From Gammaproteobacteria bacterium (lineage in GTDB: Bacteria; Pseudomonadota; Gammaproteobacteria; Pseudomonadales; Azotimanducaceae): 55,442 nucleotides of DNA. Every line of letters starts with the position of its first letter. The first letter of the stretch is position 1. The notes under the pieces were generated by a model, which had not been told where the DNA came from, ran no database searches, and was given only the letters and a program-made list of their open reading frames with translations. Below are positions 41,865 through 50,762 of the stretch, piece by piece. The translations under genes and the position numbers were made by a program. The stretch spans positions 1 to 55,442 of the forward strand of contig QJXZ01000126.1 in the NCBI GenBank assembly GCA_003248125.1. The letters run 5' to 3'.

Positions 41865-44800
41865 TTAGGTCAATTCGTGGCGCATCGCGTACGCCGCCGC
41901 CTCGGTGCGATTCGCCGAGCCGGACTTGGTCAAGATGTTTCGAACGTGGGTGGCCACCGTGCTCAAGCTGATGGCGAGCGCTTTCGATATGTCCTTGTTG
42001 CTGCGGCCGATGGCGAGGAGCTTCAGCACCTCGACTTCGCGAGCGGTGAGGCCATCGGGGAATTGACTCAGGTCTTGGTCGAGAGATGTAGCAATATCCG
42101 CAATCAGCCCTTTCATGCCGAGACGCTCGGCGAGCTGCTCCGCTTCTGTGAGGAGCGCGCGCCCAGTAGCGCGGTCCTCTTCGACATCGGTGCCGAGCAG
42201 TGTCTGCGCCCGTGCAAACAAGGTGCGTGCTAGATAGGGCCACGCGCCCATTGCACGATTCATGGCAGCCGCTTGTTCCAAGTGCTGCTGCGCACGTGCG
42301 ACGTTGCCGGTCGTGCGCGACAGTAGACCCAGATAGTGATCGGCGGCGCCAAAGCACACCGCCGTGGGGTGGTTCGCGGTTTGGCCGCTGTACGGTTTCA
42401 GCAATTCATAGAGACGAGCAGCGCGCTCCTTGTCCTCGAGAACTGCGCAGGTCTCCGCACAATAGACCATCGATGCCAGCCACATGTCGTCGCGAGCCAG
42501 GTCGGAAAAGTCCTGCGCGGCAAACGACTCGAATGCGGATCGAGCGGCATCGAGCGCTCCGATCTCTACGCAGAGCGCCATGAAGCCGGGCGCCCAAGTT
42601 CGAGCGCCCTCGCGCTCGACAACTGAGCGCAGCACGGGAGCCATTTCCCGCAGACGGCCGGTGTCGCGGTTGAGCGCGAACATTTGTGCGCCATAGGCAC
42701 CGTCGCCACCGAATCGATCCTGGCCCCGACCGAGTCGCTGGGCCAGCGCGTGAGCGGAATCGATGAGATTCTCGAGCCCTTCCCATTGACCTTGGAGGTG
42801 GCGCAGAACGATCGCTAAGCACCGAGCCTGAAGATCATGTCGGTGGAAGTTGCGTTCACGAGCGAACGCGATGTACCGGCCGAGCAATCCCGAATAAGCG
42901 TCCAGCTGGCCTACTTCGACGAGGTTGAGCAGCTGCCAGTACATCACTTCCGCGGTCTCGTCGGTCGTGTCTACTTGGTCGAGCAAACCAATCGCCTTTG
43001 AACCATAGCGCAGCCGTTGCTCGAGCGTAGAGGGATTGCCACGCATGGCCATGATGACGAGACGAAGCCCCAATACGCGTTGCGCTGGCACGCTGTGCGC
43101 ATCCGCAAGCTCAATGCTCTCCGCCGCGGTCTGCGCGATAAGCGCCACATCACCTGTTGCGCGTTGCGCGAACGCGAGGTGTGCTAGCGTGACCGCTCGC
43201 TCACTGAGGTCGTTTGGCGACAGTCGCCTCAGCCCCTCTTCAACTAGCGCTACCGCGTGGTGCTGTGGCGCGTACGAGGTCCTGCTCACCTGCCAGCGCA
43301 CAAAGTGGTTGAATAGCGTTGCGTCGTCGAGTCGTCGCGCTAATTCGATGCCGATGTTGGACGCGTCGATTGCGTCGTCGAAGCGAGCGAGAAAACCGGC
43401 AACGCGAACCTGCTCGTACAAACAGCGTGCCGCGAGCGGATCGTTCTCTCTGCCCGCGCTCTTCAGCAGTCGCCATGCGTGTTCGTAGTGGCGAAAGGAC
43501 TCGTCGCCTGCAAACATCGCTTCGGCATGCTCGGCTGCACGTAACGCGAACCGTATGGCCGGCTCGTGGTCGCCGAGCGCCGCCGCTTCTCCGTAGTGAA
43601 ACGCGAGTTCCGAGAGCACGTCGTCGAGTTGGTGCGCGTTGACGTCGGCCAGCGTGTCGGCGATTTGGCGGTGCAGCTCGAGGCGCTCGAGAGTAGGGAT
43701 CTCCGCATACAGGGTTTCGCGAATCACCGCGTGGGTGAACCGGTATCGAGTGGAATTGTCGCTGCGCTCCACCATGCCGAGTCGAATGGCCGCATCGATC
43801 GCATCCACGCACACGGCGAGCGGATGATTGGTGGCCCCGGCCACCACTGCCAGGTCGAAGTTGCGGCCGAGCACCGACGCAGCACTCAAGACCCCGTTCG
43901 CGAGTGCATCCAGCCGGTCGAGGCTGCGACCGATGGCTTCGCGAATGCCGTCCGGCACATCGATTGCGATGAAGTCGCCGCTCGATTGCCGATGTTCCTC
44001 GGCGATCACGTTCGCGACCTCGCGGACGAACAGCGGATTGCCGTCGGTCTGCTGATGGATGGCTTCGGCGGCGGATAGCGGGATCGGAACGCCGGAAACG
44101 GCGCGCGACAGCTCGGCGGTTTCTTCGGTGCTCAGGCCCGTCAATCGAATTCGATCGACGCGGCCCGAGCGACCGAGCTCGCCGAGTGTGCCCAGTAACG
44201 GGCTCTTGCGGGTGACTTCCACGTCGCGGTAGGTGCACAGCAACAGACAGCGCTGGCGCCGGACGTCCTTGGCGAGATACTCGACTAGTGAAAGCGACGA
44301 TGCGTCGGCCCAATGCAAATCGTCCAGCACCACCACGATGGGCACGTTGCTGGCCGCTCGTGCGAGCACGCGCGAGACGGCATCGAACAGCCGGTACTGG
44401 TTGTCCGCGATGTTGTCATCTCTGGTCGATTGCGCACCGAGGGACAAGCGCTCGCCGAGCTCCGGTACGAGCGGCACGAGGGTCGCGGCGTTGCTGCCGA
44501 TTGCGAGCCGCAACTCGTCGTCGGTATGGGCATCGACGTATTCGCGCAGTACCTGCGCCCACGGCCAGTATGCCGGCGCCCCCGGCTGCTCGTAGCAGCG
44601 ACCCCACAGCACCAAAGAACCGCGGTCTTCGGCGACACGGGCGAACTCCTCTGCACAGCGCGTTTTGCCGATGCCAGGTTCGCCGGCAAGCATGACTGTG
44701 CCACCACTGCCGGTCAGCGTCGCGTCGAGTGCCGCGCCAAACGTAGAGAGCGCATCAGCGCGGCCGACGAAGGAACGGTTGCGTGGCTGCGCCCGCGCCG

Positions 44801-45170
44801 TGAGGGCGCGCACCAGCTTGTCGGCCTCGTCATTGCGAACGTCGGGCCAGCGGCGTAAGTCGGCAACTTGAAAGGCGCGCAGCGACAACGGCAACGAGAC
44901 GTCGTCGAGCAACACTGGGATGACCTTGTCGCGCTCCTGTGCGGCGGCAGCCTCCGCACGCATCCAATCCGACTGCCCCGCGTGGTCGGTGAGCGCAATC
45001 AGCACGCTCGTGGCGGAATCGATGGCGGCTTCGATCTGGGCTTCGAAGCGGCTGCCCGGGGCGAGATTGCGGTCCCACCAAACATCGAGGCCGCGTGCCT
45101 CCAGCAACTCGACCAGGGGCGCCACCCGCTGGGCGTCCTTGCGTGCATAGCTGACGAACACGTCGACCAT
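41865..45170 (-). CDS. TIR-STAND ATPase-LuxR signalling/transcription protein
   Basis: A 1101-residue fusion. A TIR domain (about 1-115) has box 1 DVFVSYARKDA, box 2 RGLDVWWDRNLAPG and a WxxxE element (Trp69, Glu73), the position of the NADase glutamate in catalytic TIRs. A STAND/AAA_16 ATPase follows, with Walker A GEPGIGKT (163-170), Walker B VVVLDDLHWAD and LLCTYRDVE. A long helical, TPR-like region (about 500-1030) precedes a C-terminal LuxR HTH (about 1040-1101, LTAREVEVLKLLAIGRSNKDIS). It is the LAL/MalT layout with TIR added. ATG 45170 starts TIR exactly; upstream frame to 45365 is GC shadow. It sits within the polyamine island and upstream of DUF4242. Ligand and targets unknown. Confidence 0.9.
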   Translation of the reverse strand: MVDVFVSYARKDAQRVAPLVELLEARGLDVWWDRNLAPGSRFEAQIEAAIDSATSVLIALTDHAGQSDWMRAEAAAAQERDKVIPVLLDDVSLPLSLRAFQVADLRRWPDVRNDEADKLVRALTARAQPRNRSFVGRADALSTFGAALDATLTGSGGTVMLAGEPGIGKTRCAEEFARVAEDRGSLVLWGRCYEQPGAPAYWPWAQVLREYVDAHTDDELRLAIGSNAATLVPLVPELGERLSLGAQSTRDDNIADNQYRLFDAVSRVLARAASNVPIVVVLDDLHWADASSLSLVEYLAKDVRRQRCLLLCTYRDVEVTRKSPLLGTLGELGRSGRVDRIRLTGLSTEETAELSRAVSGVPIPLSAAEAIHQQTDGNPLFVREVANVIAEEHRQSSGDFIAIDVPDGIREAIGRSLDRLDALANGVLSAASVLGRNFDLAVVAGATNHPLAVCVDAIDAAIRLGMVERSDNSTRYRFTHAVIRETLYAEIPTLERLELHRQIADTLADVNAHQLDDVLSELAFHYGEAAALGDHEPAIRFALRAAEHAEAMFAGDESFRHYEHAWRLLKSAGRENDPLAARCLYEQVRVAGFLARFDDAIDASNIGIELARRLDDATLFNHFVRWQVSRTSYAPQHHAVALVEEGLRRLSPNDLSERAVTLAHLAFAQRATGDVALIAQTAAESIELADAHSVPAQRVLGLRLVIMAMRGNPSTLEQRLRYGSKAIGLLDQVDTTDETAEVMYWQLLNLVEVGQLDAYSGLLGRYIAFARERNFHRHDLQARCLAIVLRHLQGQWEGLENLIDSAHALAQRLGRGQDRFGGDGAYGAQMFALNRDTGRLREMAPVLRSVVEREGARTWAPGFMALCVEIGALDAARSAFESFAAQDFSDLARDDMWLASMVYCAETCAVLEDKERAARLYELLKPYSGQTANHPTAVCFGAADHYLGLLSRTTGNVARAQQHLEQAAAMNRAMGAWPYLARTLFARAQTLLGTDVEEDRATGRALLTEAEQLAERLGMKGLIADIATSLDQDLSQFPDGLTAREVEVLKLLAIGRSNKDISKALAISLSTVATHVRNILTKSGSANRTEAAAYAMRHELT

Positions 45171-45388
45171 GGCGCCTACCGTAGCGCCTGGCGGCGGACG
45201 ATGTGAATCGTCAATTTGGACGATGGCCAGCCGCTTGATCCCGAAAGGAGTTCGACGATGGCAGCCCCCGGGGGTGGCGGCGCGCACCGGGCACGCGCTC
45301 GGGGCCCTTAGGACGGTGCCATCCAAAGCGTCGCGCGATCTGGCGGCGCCCGTGCCGCGCGCCACGCGGCGTTCCCGGGCGCCTCGAT

Positions 45389-45417
45389 TTGGGGCGGCCC
45401 GGACAACCCGGTAGACT
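45389..45417 (+). promoter_or_regulatory. Candidate sigma-70 promoter for the puuA-spuC genes
   Basis: TTGGGG (45389-45394) and TAGACT (45412-45417) are 17 bp apart and end 28 bp before the ATG of the second glutamylpolyamine synthetase. It lies in the 275-bp region (45171-45445) divergent from the TIR-LuxR gene. The rest of that region is very GC-rich with no gene I can support, except a 17-codon frame at 45258-45311 after AAAGGAG. Confidence 0.4.
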
Positions 45418-45445
45418 GCCTGCGTCGTAGTTGCGCTGGGGACGT

Positions 45446-46780
45446 ATGTCCAGTGAAGCCGAAAAGTGGCTGGCCGAACACCGTATCGACGAAGTCGAGG
45501 TCCTGATCCCGGACATCGCCGGCGTCGCGCGCGGCAAATTCATCCCAGCGAGCAAATTTCTCCGCCAGCGACTGCGCATTCCCGAATCCACCTTCGTTCA
45601 GGGCATCACCGGCGACTACGCGGAACTCAGTAGCGAGGTCTATGACATCGACCCGGACCTCATCCTGCAGCCCGACTTCAACACCATGCGCGTGGTGCCG
45701 TGGGCAGACGAGCCGACTGCGTGCGTCATTGCCGACGGGTATCGGGGCGACGGCGCGCCACTGGAGATTTCCCCACGCCACGTGCTGCGCAAAGTGCTCG
45801 CTCTCTACGAAGCGCGCGGTTGGCGCCCCGTGGTCGCGCCGGAGGTCGAGTTCTATTTGGTACAACAGAACAAGGATCCCGACTATCCACTGGAAGTACC
45901 GGTAGGTCGCGCGGGTCGCAAGGAAGCCGCTGGGCGTGCCTACAGCATCGATGCCGTCAACGAGTTCGATCCCGTCATCGAACGCATCTACGACTTCTGC
46001 GAAATCATGGAGGTCGATGCCGACTCGCTCTCGCACGAGGATGGTGCGGGGCAACTCGAGGTGAACTTCTTCCATGGCTCGCCGCTGGAGGCGGCCGATC
46101 AGGTGTTCCTGTTCAAGCGTGTCGTCCGCGAAGCGGCGTTCAAGCACGGTATTTATGCCACCTTCATGGCGAAGCCGATGGGAGGTGAACCGGGCAGTGC
46201 ACTGCATTTGCATCAGAGCGTGGTCGACGTCAATTCCGGCAAGAACGTGTTCAGCAACGACGATGGTTCCGACAGTGAGCTGTTTCACCACTTCATTGGC
46301 GGATTGCAGCGATACGTGCCGGAAGCGCTGTTGGTATTTGGCCCCTACGTCAACTCCTATCGGCGCTTCACGCGCTATCTGGCGGCGCCGATCAATGTGC
46401 AGTGGGGATATGACAACCGCACGGTCGGCTTGCGCGTGCCGAACTCGGATGCGGAAAACCGGCGCGTCGAGAATCGCATCCCCGGCGCCGACGTGAATCC
46501 CTACCTTGCGATTGCGGCGTCGCTGGCGTGCGGCTACCTGGGCATGGTCGAGGGTTTGAAGCCGACGGAAGCGTTCGCCGGCAACGCCTACAAAATGAAG
46601 GAGGGCCTTGCGCGCGACTTGTTCCAAGCCCACGACTTGCTCGAATCCTGCAAGCCCCTTCACGACGTGCTGGGCGAGGAATTCGTCAGGCTCTACTGCG
46701 GCATCAAGAAAGTCGAATACGAAGCGTTCTTCCAGGTCATCAGTCCCTGGGAGCGCGAGTACCTGTTGCTGAACGTCTGA
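45446..46780 (+). CDS. puuA: Gamma-glutamylputrescine synthetase (PuuA/SpuB-like)
   Basis: A glutamine synthetase-fold enzyme of 444 residues. It has EVLIPDIAGVARGKFIP at the start, EVEFYLV, DGAGQLEVNFFHG, the ATP site ALHLHQSVVD, SYRRFTRYLAAP and NRTVGLRVPNSD ... RRVENRIPGADVNPYLA. This is the PuuA/SpuB subgroup, which ligates glutamate to putrescine or related polyamines. The frame opens at TTG 45431; ATG 45446 follows GGGGACG. SpuC follows 16 bp downstream with a strong ribosome binding site, matching the spuB-spuC pair of pseudomonads. Confidence 0.9.
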   Translation: MSSEAEKWLAEHRIDEVEVLIPDIAGVARGKFIPASKFLRQRLRIPESTFVQGITGDYAELSSEVYDIDPDLILQPDFNTMRVVPWADEPTACVIADGYRGDGAPLEISPRHVLRKVLALYEARGWRPVVAPEVEFYLVQQNKDPDYPLEVPVGRAGRKEAAGRAYSIDAVNEFDPVIERIYDFCEIMEVDADSLSHEDGAGQLEVNFFHGSPLEAADQVFLFKRVVREAAFKHGIYATFMAKPMGGEPGSALHLHQSVVDVNSGKNVFSNDDGSDSELFHHFIGGLQRYVPEALLVFGPYVNSYRRFTRYLAAPINVQWGYDNRTVGLRVPNSDAENRRVENRIPGADVNPYLAIAASLACGYLGMVEGLKPTEAFAGNAYKMKEGLARDLFQAHDLLESCKPLHDVLGEEFVRLYCGIKKVEYEAFFQVISPWEREYLLLNV

Positions 46781-46796
46781 AGTAAAAGGAGATCCC

Positions 46797-48158
46797 GTGT
46801 CGGGCCGCTCGACGAAGGACTGGCAGACCGCGGATGCCGCCCACTACCTGCATCCATTCACGGATTTCAAATCGCTGGCGGCCAAAGGCAGCCGCATCAT
46901 CACGCGTGCCGACGGTGTCTACATCTACGACAACGACGGTAACCAGATTCTCGATGGCATGTCGGGGCTATGGTGCGTGAATTTGGGCTACGGCCGGCAG
47001 GAGTTGATCGATGCCGCCACCGCGCAGATGCATGAGCTGCCCTTCTACAACAGTTTCTTTCAATGTGCGCATCCGCCGGCGATACGGCTTGCCGAGTTGC
47101 TGAGCGAGATCACACAGCCGCAGCTCAATCATGCGTTTTTCACCGGATCCGGCTCGGAAGCGAACGACACCGTGATTCGTATGGTGCGCCACTACTGGAC
47201 TGTGCTTGGCCAACCCCAGCGCAAGATCATCATCAGTCGTATCAACGCTTACCACGGTAGCACGGTCGGTGCTGCGAGCTTGGGCGGCATGGCCGCGCAG
47301 CATGGCCAAGGAGGACTGCCCATCCCGGGCGTCGAGCACATTCCACAGCCGTACTACTTCGAGCACGACGGCAACTTGAGCGAGCACGAGTTCGGGATCG
47401 AGTGCGCACGCGAACTCGAGCGCCGTATCGAGTCGGTTGGTCCGGACAACGTCGCGGCGTTCATCGCCGAGCCGGTGCAGGGCGCGGGCGGCGTGATCGT
47501 CCCACCCGATAGCTACTGGCCGGAGATTCAACGCATTTGTGATCGCCACGGCATCTTGCTCGTGGTCGACGAGGTGATCTGTGGGTTCGGCCGTCTCGGC
47601 GCGTGGTTCGGTGCCGACCACTATGGCGTGAAACCGGATCTCATGCCGATGGCTAAAGGCATGTCATCCGGCTATCTGCCGATCGGCGGTGTGATGGTTT
47701 CCGACCGGGTCGCCGAAGGCCTCGCAGAAGGCGGCGAGTTCTTTCACGGCTTCACCTATTCCGGCCACCCCACGTGCGCCGCAGTCGCGGTCAAGGCGAT
47801 CGAAATCTTGCGCGACGAGAAGATCGTCGAACGCGTGCATGACGACGTTGCGCCCTATCTTGCGGCGCGTTGGGCAACACTCGCGGAACATCCGATCGTG
47901 GGCGAGGCGCGCACGCGCGGGTTGGTCGGTGCGATCGAGCTGGTTGCCGACAAAGGCACTAAGGCGCGCTTTCAGCCGAAGGGCAAGGCGGGTGAGATTG
48001 CCCGCGACTTGGCGGTCAAGAACGGCGTGGTCATGCGCCACGTCAACGAATCATTGATCATCGCACCGCCACTGGTCATTAGCCGCGCACAGATCGACGA
48101 GCTGGTGGACAAGGCATCCAAAACATTGGATCAGACGCACGCCGCACTGCGCGGTTGA
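46797..48158 (+). CDS. spuC: Polyamine:pyruvate aminotransferase (SpuC-like, class III)
   Basis: A class III PLP aminotransferase, 453 residues, of the SpuC/omega-transaminase type that transfers the amino group of putrescine or cadaverine to pyruvate. Motifs: DGMSGLWCVNLGYGR, FFTGSGSEANDTVIRMVRHY, the PLP-binding VVDEVICGFGRLG and the Schiff-base lysine in MAKGMSSGYLPIGG. The GTG start has AAAGGAG 7 bp upstream. It is co-transcribed with the preceding synthetase. Convergent gpsA ends 61 bp downstream. Confidence 0.92.
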   Translation: MSGRSTKDWQTADAAHYLHPFTDFKSLAAKGSRIITRADGVYIYDNDGNQILDGMSGLWCVNLGYGRQELIDAATAQMHELPFYNSFFQCAHPPAIRLAELLSEITQPQLNHAFFTGSGSEANDTVIRMVRHYWTVLGQPQRKIIISRINAYHGSTVGAASLGGMAAQHGQGGLPIPGVEHIPQPYYFEHDGNLSEHEFGIECARELERRIESVGPDNVAAFIAEPVQGAGGVIVPPDSYWPEIQRICDRHGILLVVDEVICGFGRLGAWFGADHYGVKPDLMPMAKGMSSGYLPIGGVMVSDRVAEGLAEGGEFFHGFTYSGHPTCAAVAVKAIEILRDEKIVERVHDDVAPYLAARWATLAEHPIVGEARTRGLVGAIELVADKGTKARFQPKGKAGEIARDLAVKNGVVMRHVNESLIIAPPLVISRAQIDELVDKASKTLDQTHAALRG

Positions 48159-48219
48159 GTCACATACCCTTGAGCGTGAACGCGGTGGTGCAGCCGGTTG
48201 CGCACGTCGCTTGCGGTAT

Positions 48220-49224
48220 TCATCCGGGGTCGGACTCAGCGCCGGATTCGGTACGCAGCAGACCGCGAAAGGCCTGCTTCGAGCTGCTGCCTTCATGGAC
48301 GATGCGATACACCTCTCGTGCAATCGGCATCTGCACGCCGTGGGCATCCGCCAGCGCCATCACCGCCGCGACGCTTTTCACCCCTTCGGCCACCATGTGC
48401 ATCTCGGTCGTGATGTCGTCGAGCGATCGGCCGCGACCGAGCTGTTCGCCGACGTAGCGATTGCGGCTCTGCGGGCTGGTGCACGTGGCGACCATGTCGC
48501 CCATGCCGGCGAGTCCGGCGAACGTTTCCTGCCGCCCACCGAGCGCTACACCCAATCGCGTGAGCTCGGCCAAGCCGCGCGTGATGACGGCAGCCCGCGT
48601 GTTGTCGCCGGCACCGAGGCCGTCGCCCATGCCTGCGGCGATTGCCATCACATTCTTGAGCGCGCCACCCAGCTCGCAGCCGATCACGTCGGTATTGATG
48701 TAGACACGAAACAAACCCGAGCTCAAGAGCGGCTTGAGGGTTGTCGCAATGGTTTCCTCTTCCATGGCGAGCACGCTGGCAGCGGCATTGCCTGCCATGA
48801 TCTCGCGAGCGAGGTTCGGTCCGGTCAACACCCCCGGCGGGTGACCCGGCAACACCTCTTCGATCAACTCGGTCATGCGCTTGTGCGTGCCTTGTTCCAA
48901 GCCCTTCGACAGGCTGATGATCGGTACCCAGGGCCGGATGTGGTCGTCGATTGCGAGCAGCGTTGCGCGAAACGTCTGCGCTGGGACGCCGATCACCAAG
49001 ACGTCCGCCTCGCCCACCGCACGGGCGAGATCGGCGGTGGCTACGAGCTTCGGTGACAGCTTGGCATCGGCCAGATAGCGGTGGTTGGTGTGCCGCTCGT
49101 TGATCTCGGCCACCGTGGCGGGATTGCGCGCCCACAACAGCGTCGGTGTCTTCTTGCGGGCGAGCAGCGAGCCGACCGTAGTCCCCCACGACCCGCCACC
49201 CAGCACCGAAACGCGCAAATCCAT
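48220..49224 (-). CDS. gpsA: Glycerol-3-phosphate dehydrogenase [NAD(P)+]
   Basis: GpsA reduces dihydroxyacetone phosphate to sn-glycerol-3-phosphate for phospholipid synthesis. The 334 residues have the Rossmann motif VLGGGSWGTTV (7-17), LTGPNLAREIMAG, the catalytic-lysine region GGALKNVMAIAAGMGDGLGAGDNTRAAVITRG, and GDMVATCTSPQSRNRYVG. The frame continues far upstream, but ATG 49224 starts the family N-terminus. It diverges from the HAD-PlsC gene (116 bp), itself a phospholipid-type acyltransferase. Confidence 0.95.
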   Translation of the reverse strand: MDLRVSVLGGGSWGTTVGSLLARKKTPTLLWARNPATVAEINERHTNHRYLADAKLSPKLVATADLARAVGEADVLVIGVPAQTFRATLLAIDDHIRPWVPIISLSKGLEQGTHKRMTELIEEVLPGHPPGVLTGPNLAREIMAGNAAASVLAMEEETIATTLKPLLSSGLFRVYINTDVIGCELGGALKNVMAIAAGMGDGLGAGDNTRAAVITRGLAELTRLGVALGGRQETFAGLAGMGDMVATCTSPQSRNRYVGEQLGRGRSLDDITTEMHMVAEGVKSVAAVMALADAHGVQMPIAREVYRIVHEGSSSKQAFRGLLRTESGAESDPG

Positions 49225-49340
49225 GAGCCACCCCGCGCCCACCCCGCGTGTGACAATTAATGCGGCTTGGCGGCCCTGCTGTAAAGCTGCCTTGCACACG
49301 AGGCTTGATTTGCTGGGACCGCCCGCGCCACAGTCTCGCC

Positions 49341-50762
49341 ATGGCCAACCTTGCCCAACTCGTCTCCGAAATCGAAGGCACTGCGCCCGGACCCGGCACG
49401 GCGGCGTTTTTCGATCTCGATCGGACGTTGATCGCCGGCTTCTCCGCGCAAGACGTGCTGCTCGAGCGTGCGCTCGCCGGCGACTTCGCGATGCACTCGC
49501 TGTTCGAGGCAGTGGGCTCGGCACTCGAGTACGGCACCGGACGGATCGAATTCGTCGAGTTCGTGAATCGCGCCGCGCGCGATCTCGCGGGCCGACCCGA
49601 AGCAGACAATCTCGCCTTCGGCCAGAAGGTGTTCGACAAGCGCGTTGCGCAGCGCATCTATCCCGAGGCGCGGGCGTTGGTCGAAGCCCATCGGCGCCGT
49701 GGCCACACCCTTGCAGTCGTGTCCTCGGCAACGCCGTATCAAGCGGAGCCCGTTGCGCGCGATCTCGGCATCGAGCACGTCATGTGCACGAGACTCGAAG
49801 TCGAGAACGGCATCTGCACAGGTCGCGTCGCCGAAGCGTGCTTCGGTCCTGGCAAAGCCGCGGCCGCCAAACGGCTCGCGAGCGAACGCGACATCGACCT
49901 GGCCAGAAGCTTTTTCTATAGCGATGGCTTCGAGGACCTGCCCCTCATGGAAGCAGTTGGCAAGCCGCGCCCGTTGAATCCCGATGTGCGCCTCGCTGTG
50001 GAGGCGCGACGGCGCGGTTGGCCGGCGACGAGATTCAAGAGCCGCGGCACGCCGTCATTCCGCGAACTGGCCCGGATGGGCATGGCCTTGGGTGCGGCGT
50101 TGCCAGCAGCGGGGTTCAGCCTCGTCGACTATGCGCTGAACGGTTCCGCGCGGGAGGCGCGCAACCTGTTCAATGCGCTTTGGGGCGAGCTTGCAACCGC
50201 TGCGGTCGATCTCAAAGTCGAGGTCGAAGGCGAAGCGCACGTATGGTCACACCGGCCGGCGGTGTTCGTGTTCAACCATCAGAGCGCACTCGACGCCGTC
50301 GTGATGATCAAGCTGCTGCGCCGCGATTTCACCGGTGTCGGCAAGAAGGAAATCGCGTCGATGCCGGTCGTCGGTCAGGCCGCGTCGCTCATGGGCATCA
50401 TCTTCGTCGATCGCGCCAACAGCGCGAAGGCGATTGCTGCCTTGAAGCCGGCCGTCGACGCGCTCAAGTCGGGCACATCGATCGTGATCGCGCCGGAAGG
50501 CACCCGCAGCCCGACCAACCACTTGGGTAAGTTCAAGAAAGGGGCATTTCACCTCGCCATTCAGGGCGGCGTACCGATGGTGCCGGTGGTGATCCGCAAT
50601 GCCACGGATTGGATGCCGAAGGGCGCGCTGATTGCGCGCCGGGGCACTGTCCACGTCAAGGTGTTGACGCCGATCGACACGAGCGACTGGGCGGTCGCTA
50701 GCGTCGATGAGCACGTCGCCGATGTGCGCGGCAGGTTCCTGGCTGAGTTGGGCCAGGCATGA
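49341..50762 (+). CDS. HAD-family phosphatase fused to PlsC-type acyltransferase
   Basis: A 473-residue two-domain protein. Residues about 18-230 are a HAD-IB (SerB-like) phosphatase with FFDLDRTLIAG (Asp25, Asp27), VVSSATPY and YSDGFEDLPLMEAVG. Residues about 290-473 are a PlsC/LPLAT acyltransferase with NHQSALD (312-318), VFVDRANS-like motif and EGTRSPTNHLGKFKKGAFHLA. The fusion is known in bacteria and probably makes or remodels a phospholipid such as lysophosphatidate, or an acylated phosphate, but its substrate is not settled. It lies next to gpsA, which supplies glycerol-3-phosphate. The stop overlaps the NAT start (ATGA). Confidence 0.88.
   Translation: MANLAQLVSEIEGTAPGPGTAAFFDLDRTLIAGFSAQDVLLERALAGDFAMHSLFEAVGSALEYGTGRIEFVEFVNRAARDLAGRPEADNLAFGQKVFDKRVAQRIYPEARALVEAHRRRGHTLAVVSSATPYQAEPVARDLGIEHVMCTRLEVENGICTGRVAEACFGPGKAAAAKRLASERDIDLARSFFYSDGFEDLPLMEAVGKPRPLNPDVRLAVEARRRGWPATRFKSRGTPSFRELARMGMALGAALPAAGFSLVDYALNGSAREARNLFNALWGELATAAVDLKVEVEGEAHVWSHRPAVFVFNHQSALDAVVMIKLLRRDFTGVGKKEIASMPVVGQAASLMGIIFVDRANSAKAIAALKPAVDALKSGTSIVIAPEGTRSPTNHLGKFKKGAFHLAIQGGVPMVPVVIRNATDWMPKGALIARRGTVHVKVLTPIDTSDWAVASVDEHVADVRGRFLAELGQA

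Noticed and set aside
45258-45311. 17-codon frame with AAAGGAG ahead of it, in the region between TIR-LuxR and puuA
   Set aside because: Good ribosome binding site but the peptide is a low-complexity GC-rich string, and the candidate promoter lies downstream of it; it could be a leader peptide but I cannot support it.
45308-46663. 451-codon frame antisense to the second glutamylpolyamine synthetase
   Set aside because: Sense strand shows full glutamine synthetase motifs; antisense has none.
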